Origin: a virus
Strand: one strand, 5' to 3'
DNA length: 64,000 nt
Virus record (IMG/VR): IMGVR_UViG_3300027759_000056
Location: 1 to 64,000 of that record
Positions 42,005 through 50,715 of this stretch are shown in pieces (positions within the stretch are counted from its first letter, which is position 1; each line of letters opens with the position of its first letter). A model generated the notes under the pieces. The model saw only the letters and a list, made by a program, of their open reading frames with translations. It had not been told where the DNA came from and made no database searches. The position numbers and the translations under genes are program-made.

Positions 42005-42038
42005 TTGCTATGTCTTTTACTTTTTTATTTGATATTTC

Positions 42039-42053
42039 TTAGTAAATAAACTT
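42039..42053 (+). promoter_or_regulatory. Third upstream motif, copy 2
   Basis: TTAGTAAATAAACTT 16 nt before ATG 42,070; compare copies at 13,399 and 62,433. Confidence 0.35.
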
Positions 42054-42069
42054 TTTTTTTAACAAAAAG

Positions 42070-42378
42070 ATGGAAGTTAGGGAAATAATAGAAACCACAA
42101 TCAAAGAACCGATTATTGAGGTTAAGTTTAGATTAGCAACAGATAGTGATGAAGTGATGAGAACCGTTGAATTTCAATTGGACGAGATTGAAGAATATGG
42201 TTATAATGTTCTTACAGAAGATTTTGATTTATTTGACATTGATGATGATTGGGAGGATGAAGATTTTGATTATATGGAAGATGAAGACGAGTTAAATGTT
42301 GATGAGGATGAATTAATATCATTTATGAATGAATATTTTCTAATTAATGACCATGTCCCACCCGCAGAACTATTTTAA
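42070..42378 (+). CDS. Acidic protein (102 aa)
   Basis: Strand-rich N-terminus (PIIEVKFRLATDSDEVMRTVEF) and a strongly acidic C-terminal half (DDDWEDEDFDYMEDEDEL). It lies between candidate head proteins, and a virion or scaffold role is possible. Preceded by the TTAGTAAATAAAC motif rather than by TATTTAT. Confidence 0.65.
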   Translation: MEVREIIETTIKEPIIEVKFRLATDSDEVMRTVEFQLDEIEEYGYNVLTEDFDLFDIDDDWEDEDFDYMEDEDELNVDEDELISFMNEYFLINDHVPPAELF

Positions 42379-42393
42379 GTAGTATTTATAGAT

Positions 42394-42642
42394 ATGAACA
42401 TTAAAACAATTGATATGGATACATTGATTGATATATTCAATCAATTGGCAAAACAAAAAAATGAGTTTACTGAACAAGATGCTGCTGGAGGTGAATCCGC
42501 TGGTTCATCATCAGGCGGTAAAGTTCCACCAAAATGGGCCGATACTTACACAATTGCAAGAGGACCTGCAAATATGTTAGGAAAACAAGGTGAAAAATGG
42601 GATACTGGTCTAAAAAGAGGTGCTGGTAATCAAATTTGGTAA
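42394..42642 (+). CDS. FTE-tagged small candidate virion protein (82 aa)
   Basis: A helical N-terminus ends KNEFTEQDAAGGESAGSSSGG, a likely processing site followed by a flexible Gly/Ser linker. The C-terminus (ARGPANMLGKQGEKWDTGLKRGAGNQIW) is basic and aromatic. TATTTAT lies 4 nt before ATG. It resembles small linker-type virion proteins of T4-like phages. Confidence 0.65.
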   Translation: MNIKTIDMDTLIDIFNQLAKQKNEFTEQDAAGGESAGSSSGGKVPPKWADTYTIARGPANMLGKQGEKWDTGLKRGAGNQIW

Positions 42643-42662
42643 TTAAAAGATATTTATAACTT

Positions 42663-43916
42663 ATGGAAAACATTTATGATATGAAATTATCCCAAAATGG
42701 TAAATATATTTTAGCCAATGGAATGGTGTATGACATATCATTAGACGAATCAGTTTCAATAAACGACTTATCGTTTGGTTTTTGGTTTGATTTTATTAAA
42801 GAAAATTCAATATCATCTTTATTCAATAAAACAAAAACAACATTAGAAATTCAAAAAATTTTAAGAGAAACGGTTTATAATATTTCTGAAATATTTGATA
42901 CTGATAGTAAATTGAATGTTTTGATTGAATATGAAACAAAATTTGGAAATAATTTATTGATTGAGAGTGAGGAAAATTTATCATCAAAAATCAATGAAAC
43001 TTTTGATTTTGTAAAATCAAAATTATTATCGTATGGAATTTTAAGTGAACAAAGTTGGTGGGATAAGACTAAAAATTTTGTATCATCAACCGCAAAAAAA
43101 GTTAGTGATAAAATTTCAGGGGCTTGGAATTGGGTAAAAGAAAAAGGTGCTGGATGGTTCTTTGAGAACTTAAGAAGTGCATTGTTTAGTTGGGGTGGAG
43201 CTGCGGTTCAGGCGTTTTTATCTTCAGGGGCAACTGCTGGAATTGGAAATGTTGTTTTGGTTATAGTTTGGGGAGCAATGTTGGCTTATGACCTTTATTT
43301 GGCTGTAGGTGGAAATGTTAATTGGGTAAATTTAATTATTGATATAGTTGGTATTGCTACCACAGGACCTGGAGCCAAGATAGTTGGTGAGGCATTCAAA
43401 AAATTAGGTATTTTTGGAAAAAAACTTCCTTTAAATTCTATATTAGAAACCCTTTCAAAATCATCAATTGGTAAATGGTTTGTTGGTATTATTGAAATGG
43501 CGGTAAAAGGACTTTCAGGAATTGCTAATACATTAACTAAAGGAATTACGTGGTTAGCTGAAAAATTTGGAATTAATTTTACAAATAGTTCAGGTCAATT
43601 ACAAACATTTTTGAATAAAGCGGTTACTGATATATCATCAAGTCCTACTCTTAAAACAGTCGCGGGTAAAGTTGGACAAAAAGCCGGTAAGACATTAGTA
43701 AAAAATGTTGCATCTAAAGTTGGTAAAGCAGCATCAACAAAAGTTGGTCAAACTGCGGTGGCTGGAGGAGCCACATATGGAATAAACAAAAAAACGGGAG
43801 CAAACACTGAGGTACTTGGTGGAGCATTCAAAGATAAACCAAATCAAGAACAAGAACTATACGCATCTCTTGGTAATGTAAAATCAAGTGATTTTGTAGA
43901 TGGAGTTGATTTTTAA
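42663..43916 (+). CDS. Large candidate ejection or structural protein (417 aa)
   Basis: An N-terminal region ends with ILSEQSWWDKTKNFV, a processing-type site near residue 126. After it come long hydrophobic and glycine-rich segments (GNVVLVIVWGAMLAYDLYLAVGG, IIDIVGIATTGPGAKIV) and a basic Ala/Lys-rich C-terminus. This layout resembles internal virion proteins that enter membranes. TATTTAT is 5 nt upstream. The next gene has a similar plan. Confidence 0.65.
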   Translation: MENIYDMKLSQNGKYILANGMVYDISLDESVSINDLSFGFWFDFIKENSISSLFNKTKTTLEIQKILRETVYNISEIFDTDSKLNVLIEYETKFGNNLLIESEENLSSKINETFDFVKSKLLSYGILSEQSWWDKTKNFVSSTAKKVSDKISGAWNWVKEKGAGWFFENLRSALFSWGGAAVQAFLSSGATAGIGNVVLVIVWGAMLAYDLYLAVGGNVNWVNLIIDIVGIATTGPGAKIVGEAFKKLGIFGKKLPLNSILETLSKSSIGKWFVGIIEMAVKGLSGIANTLTKGITWLAEKFGINFTNSSGQLQTFLNKAVTDISSSPTLKTVAGKVGQKAGKTLVKNVASKVGKAASTKVGQTAVAGGATYGINKKTGANTEVLGGAFKDKPNQEQELYASLGNVKSSDFVDGVDF

Positions 43917-43921
43917 TATAT

Positions 43922-46042
43922 ATGAAAAACGAAATACTAAATGAAGGACAATTAGCTTTGGAAAAAGCACTTTTGATGATGAAATATGATTCAAAAGATA
44001 CTCTAAGTGAAAATTTAGAAAAAATAAATTTAAGTGAACAAGTTCAATCATTACTTGGAGCGGCTGAACGTGGATTAAGTAATGCTGCTGCAACTGAGAT
44101 TAAAACTGTTTTACAAAATCTTAGAAAACCACTACAAACTATTGATGGAGTTGTTTTATCAAATGGTGACGATGTGGTAAAGGCATTAAAGGCTGGTAAA
44201 CTTGCCGATGATGGTATCAGAAGTATTAGAACTGCACTTTTGAAAAGTACGACTAACCCAAAAATAAGAACAAAATTAATTGATTCATTATTGGAGAACC
44301 CACAAGTTCTTTCAAAATATGCAGGAAAAACTGAAAATCAAATTAAAGCGGCTTTTAAGAAATTGGGTTATAGTGATGAAGCAGCACTTGAAACCGCAAC
44401 AAAAATAGTAAACAAAAGTGCTGGTGGAGTTGGAGCTGGGGCTGGAGCCGCAGCAAATACCACGGTTAACGCATCAAAATTAGCATCACTTTATTCAAGT
44501 GTAAAAGGGTTAAAATGGAAAGGTCTTCCAAGAATTGTAAGATGGGGTTTAACAGGTGCTGGGTTATATGCGGCATATAGATATTTTATCCATGAAGAAG
44601 AATTGTTTCCACAATGTTTAGAAAAGAAAATACCTGATAATTTATTATCAGATGCCTTAAAAAACAAAAGTGTGATTATTAAGTCTACAGGTAATAGACA
44701 AATTGATACTTTAGGTGGTTTGAAATTTTATTTAGATTCAAACAAAGTATCATCTGTTAATGGTTCTTATACTGGTACGTATAGTTGTGATGGTGATAAT
44801 TTAATGAGTGATATTGGTGGAAGTGAATTTATTGTTACCGGTTCAGTAGTTGGTTCAGGTTTAGCTTCCGCAGCAGCACCCGCAACAGCTTCCGCAGCAG
44901 CACCCGCAACAGCTTCCGCAGCAGCACCCGCAACAAAAGTGGCCCCAATTACTGATACAAAATTATTAAATACGTTAAAATTCGATTATGAGTTTCCGGG
45001 TGATAAAGGATACACATACGCATTTGTTCCAACAGTAACTGAAGATACCTCAACTCAAAGTGGAACATGGTATGCTAAAAGTAACAAAACGGGTAAAGTA
45101 TTCGATATTACTAAAAACTATCCACAAACAGCTGAAAAATTAAATACACAATTTCCAAATGCGGCTACAACTGGAAGTCAAACAACTCAAACATCAAATG
45201 AGTCAAATAAAACAACAACCGCAGCTGATGACGTATCTTCAATACAAGGTAAAAAACTTGAGGTTCAGTCTGTGAGTCCTGATTTACAAACACCAAAAAA
45301 TATTAATTTAGCAACAACTATGAATCCAAATACAAATAATTCAGATAAAATTGGTCCTAAAACCGAAAGTCTAAAAAAATCATTAAAGAAAAATTTAATT
45401 GAAGCGAAAGAAAATAAAGAAAACTTAATGGTTGAAACAAATATAGTTGAAAAACGTTTTAACTTTATTGTTGAAGGTAAAACTTTTAATAATTTAGAAG
45501 ACCAAAATAATTTAGTTGAATCTGTAATTTCTGAAATAGGGTACTTAAAGAATCAAGGATATACCTCAAAAGCAATCAATGAAGGTTTATTCTCAATGTT
45601 AAGTAGTTTATTAGGTGGTGGAGCTCAAGCGGTACCAGCGGTATTTGGTGAATACATAGCAAATTGGATAACAGGTAAATTACAAATACCAAAAAATAGT
45701 TATATGAACGGTGTTATTGTCGCGTTGATTGGTAACTTGAATATTGCGGATTATGATAGATTCTTCAGTGATTGCAGATTCGCATCAAATAAAATTGCTG
45801 ACTCGTTAATTGAGGGTTATTTAGTTCAGTTACAAAATCAAAAGGATGTTAATTCAGGAGCTTCAGGATTTATTGTGTCGGCATTAAGAAACTCAGTTGT
45901 TGATTATTTTGCTGAAGATAAAAATTCATTAATACAAATATTAGAGGACAAAATTGGTGAATTCCTTTGTCCAAAACTATCAAAACTTTCAGGAATAATT
46001 GGTGATAAGGCCAATGAAATGAAAGCTAAAGTGGTAGCATAA
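43922..46042 (+). CDS. Large tagged candidate ejection or structural protein (706 aa)
   Basis: Starts MKNEILNEGQLALEKALLMM, with further [LI]xE sites (INLSEQ, LIEAK, FIVEGK, AINEGLF) that could give several mature pieces. It has an Ala-rich linker (ASAAAPAT x3) and a C-terminal domain of ~150 residues (SMLSSLLGGGAQAVPAVF...). It begins 5 nt after the preceding stop. I infer a polyprotein-like internal head component. Confidence 0.65.
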   Translation: MKNEILNEGQLALEKALLMMKYDSKDTLSENLEKINLSEQVQSLLGAAERGLSNAAATEIKTVLQNLRKPLQTIDGVVLSNGDDVVKALKAGKLADDGIRSIRTALLKSTTNPKIRTKLIDSLLENPQVLSKYAGKTENQIKAAFKKLGYSDEAALETATKIVNKSAGGVGAGAGAAANTTVNASKLASLYSSVKGLKWKGLPRIVRWGLTGAGLYAAYRYFIHEEELFPQCLEKKIPDNLLSDALKNKSVIIKSTGNRQIDTLGGLKFYLDSNKVSSVNGSYTGTYSCDGDNLMSDIGGSEFIVTGSVVGSGLASAAAPATASAAAPATASAAAPATKVAPITDTKLLNTLKFDYEFPGDKGYTYAFVPTVTEDTSTQSGTWYAKSNKTGKVFDITKNYPQTAEKLNTQFPNAATTGSQTTQTSNESNKTTTAADDVSSIQGKKLEVQSVSPDLQTPKNINLATTMNPNTNNSDKIGPKTESLKKSLKKNLIEAKENKENLMVETNIVEKRFNFIVEGKTFNNLEDQNNLVESVISEIGYLKNQGYTSKAINEGLFSMLSSLLGGGAQAVPAVFGEYIANWITGKLQIPKNSYMNGVIVALIGNLNIADYDRFFSDCRFASNKIADSLIEGYLVQLQNQKDVNSGASGFIVSALRNSVVDYFAEDKNSLIQILEDKIGEFLCPKLSKLSGIIGDKANEMKAKVVA
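44864..44935 (+). repeat. 24-bp tandem repeat, three exact copies
   Basis: Unit GCTTCCGCAGCAGCACCCGC plus AACA repeats three times in frame and encodes ASAAAPAT linkers. GC content is far above the surroundings. Confidence 0.9.
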
Positions 46043-46105
46043 GAGATTTCCAAGGTAAGACTTGTAAATATAAATCACTTAATCAAAAGGGGGTGTTTTC
46101 AAAAC

Positions 46106-46135
46106 CAAAGGGTTCCGTAAGGAACCCTTTTTTGT
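46106..46135. terminator. Bidirectional terminator between convergent genes
   Basis: AAAGGGTTCC-gtaa-GGAACCCTTT, a 10-bp stem with A/T runs on both sides. It serves the 43,922 gene and the convergent clpP. Confidence 0.85.
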
Positions 46136-46138
46136 TGG

Positions 46139-46816
46139 TTATTTTTTCTCTTTTCTAACTACAATCTCATCAATAATTCCGTATTCTAATGCATCATTTG
46201 CACTTAACCACAAATCACGACTTGAGTCTTTCATAACTTGTTTTGCTGTTTTACCACAATACCCACCTAACAAATCAAAAAGAATTTGGTTAATTTTTTT
46301 CCACTCAACCATATCAATTTCTGCGTCTTGAATGTTTCCACGGAACCCACCTGAAGATTGGTGTAACATTGTTCTTGAAAACCTCAAAGATGAACGTTTA
46401 CCTTTGGTACCAGCACCTAATAATACTGAACCCATTGACGCTGCCATACCAGTGTTAACTGTACGAATATCACAACGTATATAATCCATAACATCAACCA
46501 TAGACAAACCTGACTTTACTGAACCACCAGGACTGTCAATATGCATTGTAATGTCTGAACCTTCAACAGAATCCAAATACATTAACTGTGCTTGAACTAC
46601 CGTTGACATATTATCATCAACAGGTCCCGCAACCCATAATAATCTTTCCCTCATTAAACGAGAAAAGATATCCATTTGGGTAACCCTCATTTCTCTTTCT
46701 TCAAGAATGTAGGGTGTCATCGAATTCTCAATTCGTTGATTGTAATAATGTAAATCTAATGAACCTTTACCAAGATGCTTGGTGTAGTAACTTTGAAACT
46801 CTTTTGTAGTATCCAT
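46139..46816 (-). CDS. clpP: ClpP-type serine protease (225 aa)
   Basis: ClpP fold with GMAASMGS (catalytic Ser127), MLHQSSGG (His152) and a downstream acidic residue. An N-terminal extension of ~45 residues precedes the core. ClpP rings degrade proteins with AAA+ partners. Here it may turn over host proteins or substitute for a prohead protease. No ClpX-like gene is in the window. Confidence 0.9.
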   Translation of the reverse strand: MDTTKEFQSYYTKHLGKGSLDLHYYNQRIENSMTPYILEEREMRVTQMDIFSRLMRERLLWVAGPVDDNMSTVVQAQLMYLDSVEGSDITMHIDSPGGSVKSGLSMVDVMDYIRCDIRTVNTGMAASMGSVLLGAGTKGKRSSLRFSRTMLHQSSGGFRGNIQDAEIDMVEWKKINQILFDLLGGYCGKTAKQVMKDSSRDLWLSANDALEYGIIDEIVVRKEKK

Positions 46817-46837
46817 ATTTTATTTTGTATAATTTAG

Positions 46838-46922
46838 TACCGATGGCCGGAGTCGAACCGGCACGGACCTTACAGTCCACAGGATTTTAAGTCCTGCGTG
46901 GCTACCTTTTCACCACATCGGC
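46838..46922 (-). tRNA. tRNA-Leu(UAA)
   Basis: GCCGATG/CATCGGT acceptor (one G-U), loop CTTAAAA (TAA), long variable arm GTGGACTGTAAGGTCCGTG, A73. Confidence 0.95.
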
Positions 46923-46954
46923 ATTGTTATACAAATATAAGAACTATTTTTTAA

Positions 46955-47446
46955 TTAAACAAATGATTGTTTGTAATCAGACCACAATACTTCAACTTCT
47001 GAACTTATAATAGATGAAAAAACAGTTGGTTCATAAACTCTGTATCTCATTTTCATATTTGCTTCTTCAGGTGTCTTGTTGGCCTTTTTCAAATTACAAG
47101 AAGAACAACATGTTACCAAGTTAGTCCAACTGTTTTTTCCATCACGTGAACGAGGTATGATATGGTCAATTGTTAAATTTTTTTCACTTCCACAATAAAC
47201 ACATTGGTTGTTATCTCTTTTATAGATACGTTTTCTATTTAACCTAACACCTCGTGTTTTAAATCTAACATATGACAATAAACGAATTATTAATGGTTTA
47301 ACATAATTTTTAACTGATGATGATATTTTTTGAGAGTCTTGTTTTAAAACCTCAGCCTTTCCTTTTATGACCAATACAAATCCCTTACGAACCGAAGTTA
47401 CGTTCAAAGGTGTGTAGTCTGAGTTTAATACTAATACTTTATCCAT
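46955..47446 (-). CDS. HNH endonuclease (163 aa)
   Basis: MDKVLVLNSDYTPLNVTSVR, then an HNH domain with CVYCG, TIDHIIPRSRDGKNSWTNLV and CCSSCN. It is of the McrA-like type common in bacteria and phages. TAAATTTG lies 16 nt upstream. The longer frame includes a terminator and is rejected. Confidence 0.85.
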   Translation of the reverse strand: MDKVLVLNSDYTPLNVTSVRKGFVLVIKGKAEVLKQDSQKISSSVKNYVKPLIIRLLSYVRFKTRGVRLNRKRIYKRDNNQCVYCGSEKNLTIDHIIPRSRDGKNSWTNLVTCCSSCNLKKANKTPEEANMKMRYRVYEPTVFSSIISSEVEVLWSDYKQSFV

Positions 47447-47480
47447 TTCAATATGTTTTACAAATTTACAAAATTTATGT

Positions 47481-47512
47481 GTAAAAAAAAAGTCCTGATT
47501 TCTCAGGACCCT
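47481..47512 (-). terminator. Intrinsic terminator of the small gene at 47,527
   Basis: GTCCTGA pairs with TCAGGAC, followed on the minus strand by a run of nine T. Confidence 0.8.
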
Positions 47513-47526
47513 TCTAAACACGTTTA

Positions 47527-47637
47527 TTATCTTTTTCGGCGTTTCAAAAGGGTCATAGGTTTATCAAACAATAACGATGGCGTACCGTTAAGATACACAA
47601 TCTCTGTTTGCCCAATATTCATTGCCGTACAATTCAT
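47527..47637 (-). CDS. Small basic protein (36 aa)
   Basis: MNCTAMNIGQTEIVYLNGTP with a basic tail (LLKRRKR). On its strand TATTTAT lies 6 nt before ATG and a terminator follows, so promoter, frame and terminator agree. No family recognised. Confidence 0.5.
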   Translation of the reverse strand: MNCTAMNIGQTEIVYLNGTPSLLFDKPMTLLKRRKR

Positions 47638-47697
47638 CTACACATAAATAGGTGTAAATGTTGAAAAAGTCAAATATTTTGTTTATCTTTCTATCAT

Positions 47698-48051
47698 ATG
47701 AATATTAACTTAAAGTATTTTCTACTAACTTGTTTGTTTTTTTTATTAGGTCAAACTGGTGTGTGGTTCCAACTAAATGCACAATTTATGTGGGATTGGG
47801 CAAAAAAGAATCCATTGGCTATGTCGTTTGTTGGTGTGCCGTTCACATATCTTTTTATATTAGCCACAGGTTATGGTGAAAAAGCATTTATGGGATTAAT
47901 GTGGCCACAAAGATTTTTAGGATTCTCAATTGGTATTGTAATCTACGCAATTTTAACATATTTTTTCTTAAACCAAGGTATGACACCTAAAACATGGGTT
48001 AGTTTGACTTTGGCAATTATGATTATTATAATTCAAGTAATATTTAATTAA
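47698..48051 (+). CDS. Four-helix integral membrane protein (117 aa)
   Basis: Four hydrophobic segments with short loops (KYFLLTCLFFLLGQTGVW, FVGVPFTYLFILATGYG, FSIGIVIYAILTYFFL, LTLAIMIIIIQVIF) resemble small multidrug-resistance-type or DMT-fold proteins in size. I cannot name a substrate. The upstream element TATCTTTC departs from consensus at the last base. Confidence 0.65.
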   Translation: MNINLKYFLLTCLFFLLGQTGVWFQLNAQFMWDWAKKNPLAMSFVGVPFTYLFILATGYGEKAFMGLMWPQRFLGFSIGIVIYAILTYFFLNQGMTPKTWVSLTLAIMIIIIQVIFN

Positions 48052-48055
48052 AGTT

Positions 48056-48235
48056 ATGGCATATTGTATTGTAAAATTGATGAAAACTAATAATGGTGTT
48101 GAAATACCTGTTATATTATTGGATAACCACGATGAGGTTTGGGAATTTGATGATGTGGATATTGCCATTAAAATGTCTGAAATTTTAACAAAGAATTCTG
48201 ATTCGGGATATAGATATTTCGTAAAGAAAGTTTAA
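48056..48235 (+). CDS. Hypothetical protein (59 aa)
   Basis: MAYCIVKLMKTNNGVEIPVI, with strand and helix and no membrane segment; 4 nt after the previous stop. Its TAA lies inside the TAACTTTG promoter of the following tRNA gene. Confidence 0.6.
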   Translation: MAYCIVKLMKTNNGVEIPVILLDNHDEVWEFDDVDIAIKMSEILTKNSDSGYRYFVKKV

Positions 48236-48240
48236 CTTTG
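48233..48240 (+). promoter_or_regulatory. TAACTTTG promoter of tRNA-Arg
   Basis: Fits TAnnTTTG and lies 13 nt before the tRNA-Arg gene. Confidence 0.55.
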
Positions 48241-48253
48241 TGAAATAATAAAT

Positions 48254-48327
48254 GCCTTCGTAGCTCAGCTGGATAGAGCAACTGCCTTCTAAGCAGTAGG
48301 TCACAGGTTCGAATCCTGTCGGGGGTA
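48254..48327 (+). tRNA. tRNA-Arg(UCU)
   Basis: GCCTTCG/CGGGGGT acceptor with wobble pairs, loop CTTCTAA (TCT), T-arm CAGGTTCGAATCCTG, A73. An antisense frame here is a known false gene pattern. Confidence 0.95.
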
Positions 48328-48331
48328 CAAA

Positions 48332-48478
48332 ATGAAATTTTGGAATAAAGACGAATGGCAAGGTAGGTCCAAAGAACAAGTGGAAAGCTATTATAGAAAT
48401 ATTGGTACCGTAACAACAATTGCGGTTTTATCATTTTGTTTGGTAAGTTTTATCATTTCAATATGGCACATCCTTTAA
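48332..48478 (+). CDS. Small single-pass membrane protein (48 aa)
   Basis: MKFWNKDEWQGRSKEQVESY, then one helix (TVTTIAVLSFCLVSFIISIW). It starts 5 nt after tRNA-Arg, so it is probably transcribed with it. Overlaps the next start by 16 nt. Confidence 0.5.
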   Translation: MKFWNKDEWQGRSKEQVESYYRNIGTVTTIAVLSFCLVSFIISIWHIL

Positions 48479-48816
48479 TTCACGCAAAATCTTCTGCTAA
48501 AAAGTTTGGTGGAAAATTTGAAGATTACATTCATTTACACGATTGGTTAGATGAAACAAAGGCATGGGTGGGACATTCAAATCATAGAATGTTTCGTCAT
48601 CACTCAGAAGGTATTTTTGAGATGGAAAAAATATTTGGTAAATCATTTATTAATAGCGATGGTAAAACAGTTTACACCAGATATGTTGGTGAACAACACA
48701 TAAAAGAAGATTGTTTTAATTACATCCCAACAGCAAAAGATTGGATTGATGCTTTACAGGCTGAAAAGAAACCAATGTGGATGATAAGAACATTGGACCT
48801 CAAAGTTGATGATTGA
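48463..48816 (+). CDS. DUF6915-like conserved protein (117 aa)
   Basis: MAHPLIHAKSSAKKFGGKFEDYIHLHDWLDETKAW...HRMFRHHSEGIFEMEKIFG...YVGEQHIKEDC is highly patterned, with conserved His residues. It matches a family seen in bacteria and phages (DUF6915 type). The many His residues suggest metal binding. The start at MAHP is preferred to the longer frame. Confidence 0.75.
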   Translation: MAHPLIHAKSSAKKFGGKFEDYIHLHDWLDETKAWVGHSNHRMFRHHSEGIFEMEKIFGKSFINSDGKTVYTRYVGEQHIKEDCFNYIPTAKDWIDALQAEKKPMWMIRTLDLKVDD

Positions 48817-48827
48817 TATTTATTATT

Positions 48828-49502
48828 ATGACTCCCAAACAAAAATCAATTTTTGAATTAGTTAGTAAATACGCATCTTCTCGTGGTTGTGAGTATCTTG
48901 AGATGGATGTTGACCCTTGGAATTTCACACCATATAACGGTAGAAATTTTGGTTGTGGAACTGAAAGACATGAAAATCCGCAAAAATTACCATTTGACAT
49001 AAGTGATATGATTACAGAATATGTTGGTGAAAATGCTTCAGATATTGATGAAGATAATTTGAGTGGGTTAAGTTTTAGATTATATCCCCAAACAAGGACA
49101 ATTACTATTAGTGGAACTTATCAAGAAGTTGTTGACGGACCTTTAGATGAAACTGAAAAAAGTGAAGAAGATGATGAAATTCTAAAAGAGATTATGGATT
49201 ATCTTAAAAACGAAGACATATATCCATTTGCGGAAGTTGAGTTTAGTGGTGCTGGTGATGATGGATATATTGAAGATAACTTATATGTTGATGCAGGTTC
49301 AAAACCACAAAGAAAAGTAGGTGATGTTCCAGGGTTAGAGGATTATTTATATGACATGTTAAATGTGTATGGTGGTTGGATGAATGATGAAGGTTCTTTT
49401 GGAAATTTCATGATTGACTCAAGAGCGGGTACAATTACATTAAAATTTACTTGGAATGAATATGCGTATGAAGATGTTGTATTCCATCAAGAAGAATTTT
49501 AA
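48828..49502 (+). CDS. Acidic hypothetical protein (224 aa)
   Basis: MTPKQKSIFELVSKYASSRG, a winged or helical N-terminus, then acidic strand-rich repeats (LYPQTRTITISGTYQEVV). TATTTAT lies 4 nt before the chosen start. No family recognised. Confidence 0.65.
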   Translation: MTPKQKSIFELVSKYASSRGCEYLEMDVDPWNFTPYNGRNFGCGTERHENPQKLPFDISDMITEYVGENASDIDEDNLSGLSFRLYPQTRTITISGTYQEVVDGPLDETEKSEEDDEILKEIMDYLKNEDIYPFAEVEFSGAGDDGYIEDNLYVDAGSKPQRKVGDVPGLEDYLYDMLNVYGGWMNDEGSFGNFMIDSRAGTITLKFTWNEYAYEDVVFHQEEF

Positions 49503-49505
49503 CCT

Positions 49506-50132
49506 ATGTCAGTTCTAAACCACAACATACCAAGTTTTAAGGCTTTAGTCCGCAAATCACATTTTACAAAAAACGAATCTGATTTTGAAACATTCTTAAA
49601 TGTTTATTGTTTTGGAATTCAATCTGTTAATGGAAAGATTTTAACTTTTCATGTTATGACAGATGATGGTATGGTAAGAAGTCGTGTACCAATGTCAGAA
49701 ATATTCACAAAACCCCCCACCAATGATATTCCTTTTCATTTCAAACAATTATGGGATTGTTTTTCAGAAAATGTTAGTGTTATAGAATATGATTTTCTTA
49801 AGGGTCATAAAGTTCAAGTTGCCTTAAGAGACGGTAATAAAGTTTGGGGGACCTATATGTTTACTGTGGATTGGTATAACAATCCGTTTAGTGATGAGCC
49901 GTCAGATTATAAGTGTGGACACATCTTCAGTGCTGATGATGGTTACTTGATGTGTCAACCAAATAACAGAATATTTTGGAAAGATTCAAATTGGGTTACC
50001 AAGGGGTTACCTGAAAACCTAAAACAATTCAAAGTAGATACCGAATTACCATCTGTAGAAAATGTTAGTGATAGATGGGTGTCTGAAGATTCCGATAGTT
50101 TTTATTACGATATTTCTTTGATTAAAGAATAA
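49506..50132 (+). CDS. Hypothetical protein (208 aa)
   Basis: Compact beta-rich sequence (KILTFHVMTDDGMVRSRVPM...VQVALRDGNKVWGTYMFTVDW) with CGHIFSADDGYLMCQPNNR. It follows the previous gene by 3 nt. I have the impression of a widespread phage family but cannot name it. Confidence 0.7.
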   Translation: MSVLNHNIPSFKALVRKSHFTKNESDFETFLNVYCFGIQSVNGKILTFHVMTDDGMVRSRVPMSEIFTKPPTNDIPFHFKQLWDCFSENVSVIEYDFLKGHKVQVALRDGNKVWGTYMFTVDWYNNPFSDEPSDYKCGHIFSADDGYLMCQPNNRIFWKDSNWVTKGLPENLKQFKVDTELPSVENVSDRWVSEDSDSFYYDISLIKE

Positions 50133-50151
50133 TCTTCATTACCTTTGCTTT

Positions 50152-50715
50152 ATGAAAGTTATATTTTTGGACCACGATGGTGTTATATGTCTATCTGACA
50201 ATTGGGGTAATCGTTTCAAAAAACAAAAAGAGTGGGGCGGTCGTAAATTATCTATGGGTTTGAATGAAATCCCGTTGGAGTATCGTTTTGACAATTTTGA
50301 TAAAAAAGCGATTAAAGTACTTAATGAAATCTTAGAGGAAACAGATGCCGAAATTGTTGTGTCTTCAGATTGGAAGAAATGGGCAACAGTTGAAGAGATG
50401 GGAGAATATTACGAATCACAGGGTATTATCAAAAAACCAATTGCGTTTACTGACTCTATTTTATATGATGACTATGAGAATTTTCCATGGCATAACAAAT
50501 GGGAGTCAGAACAAACTCGTAGTTTGGAGATTGCACAATATCTTGGTCAGAATCCTGTAATTACACATTGGGTGGCAATAGATGATTTGAATATGTCATT
50601 GAGAGAGATAGATGATACATCTTGGGGATTGAAGAACTTTGTATTAACTCCTGTAAATAATGAAGGGATTAAACAAACGGGTATAAAAGAAAAAGTATTG
50701 GAATATTTATTATAA
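50152..50715 (+). CDS. HAD-superfamily phosphatase, RNA-repair type (187 aa)
   Basis: MKVIFLDHDGVIC (motif I DxDG), a VVSSDWKK motif II, and WVAIDDLNM motif IV define a HAD hydrolase of the type associated with RNA-repair proteins. TACCTTTG ends 4 nt before ATG. The 19,575 receiver-like protein may belong to the same pathway. Confidence 0.8.
   Translation: MKVIFLDHDGVICLSDNWGNRFKKQKEWGGRKLSMGLNEIPLEYRFDNFDKKAIKVLNEILEETDAEIVVSSDWKKWATVEEMGEYYESQGIIKKPIAFTDSILYDDYENFPWHNKWESEQTRSLEIAQYLGQNPVITHWVAIDDLNMSLREIDDTSWGLKNFVLTPVNNEGIKQTGIKEKVLEYLL

Noticed and set aside
48168-48434. Antisense frames over tRNA genes (also 52,648-52,926, 53,131-53,571, 59,759-59,968)
   Set aside because: They translate the complement of tRNA T-arms into the well-known false pattern GFEP/RIRTCDL; the tRNAs explain the sequence.
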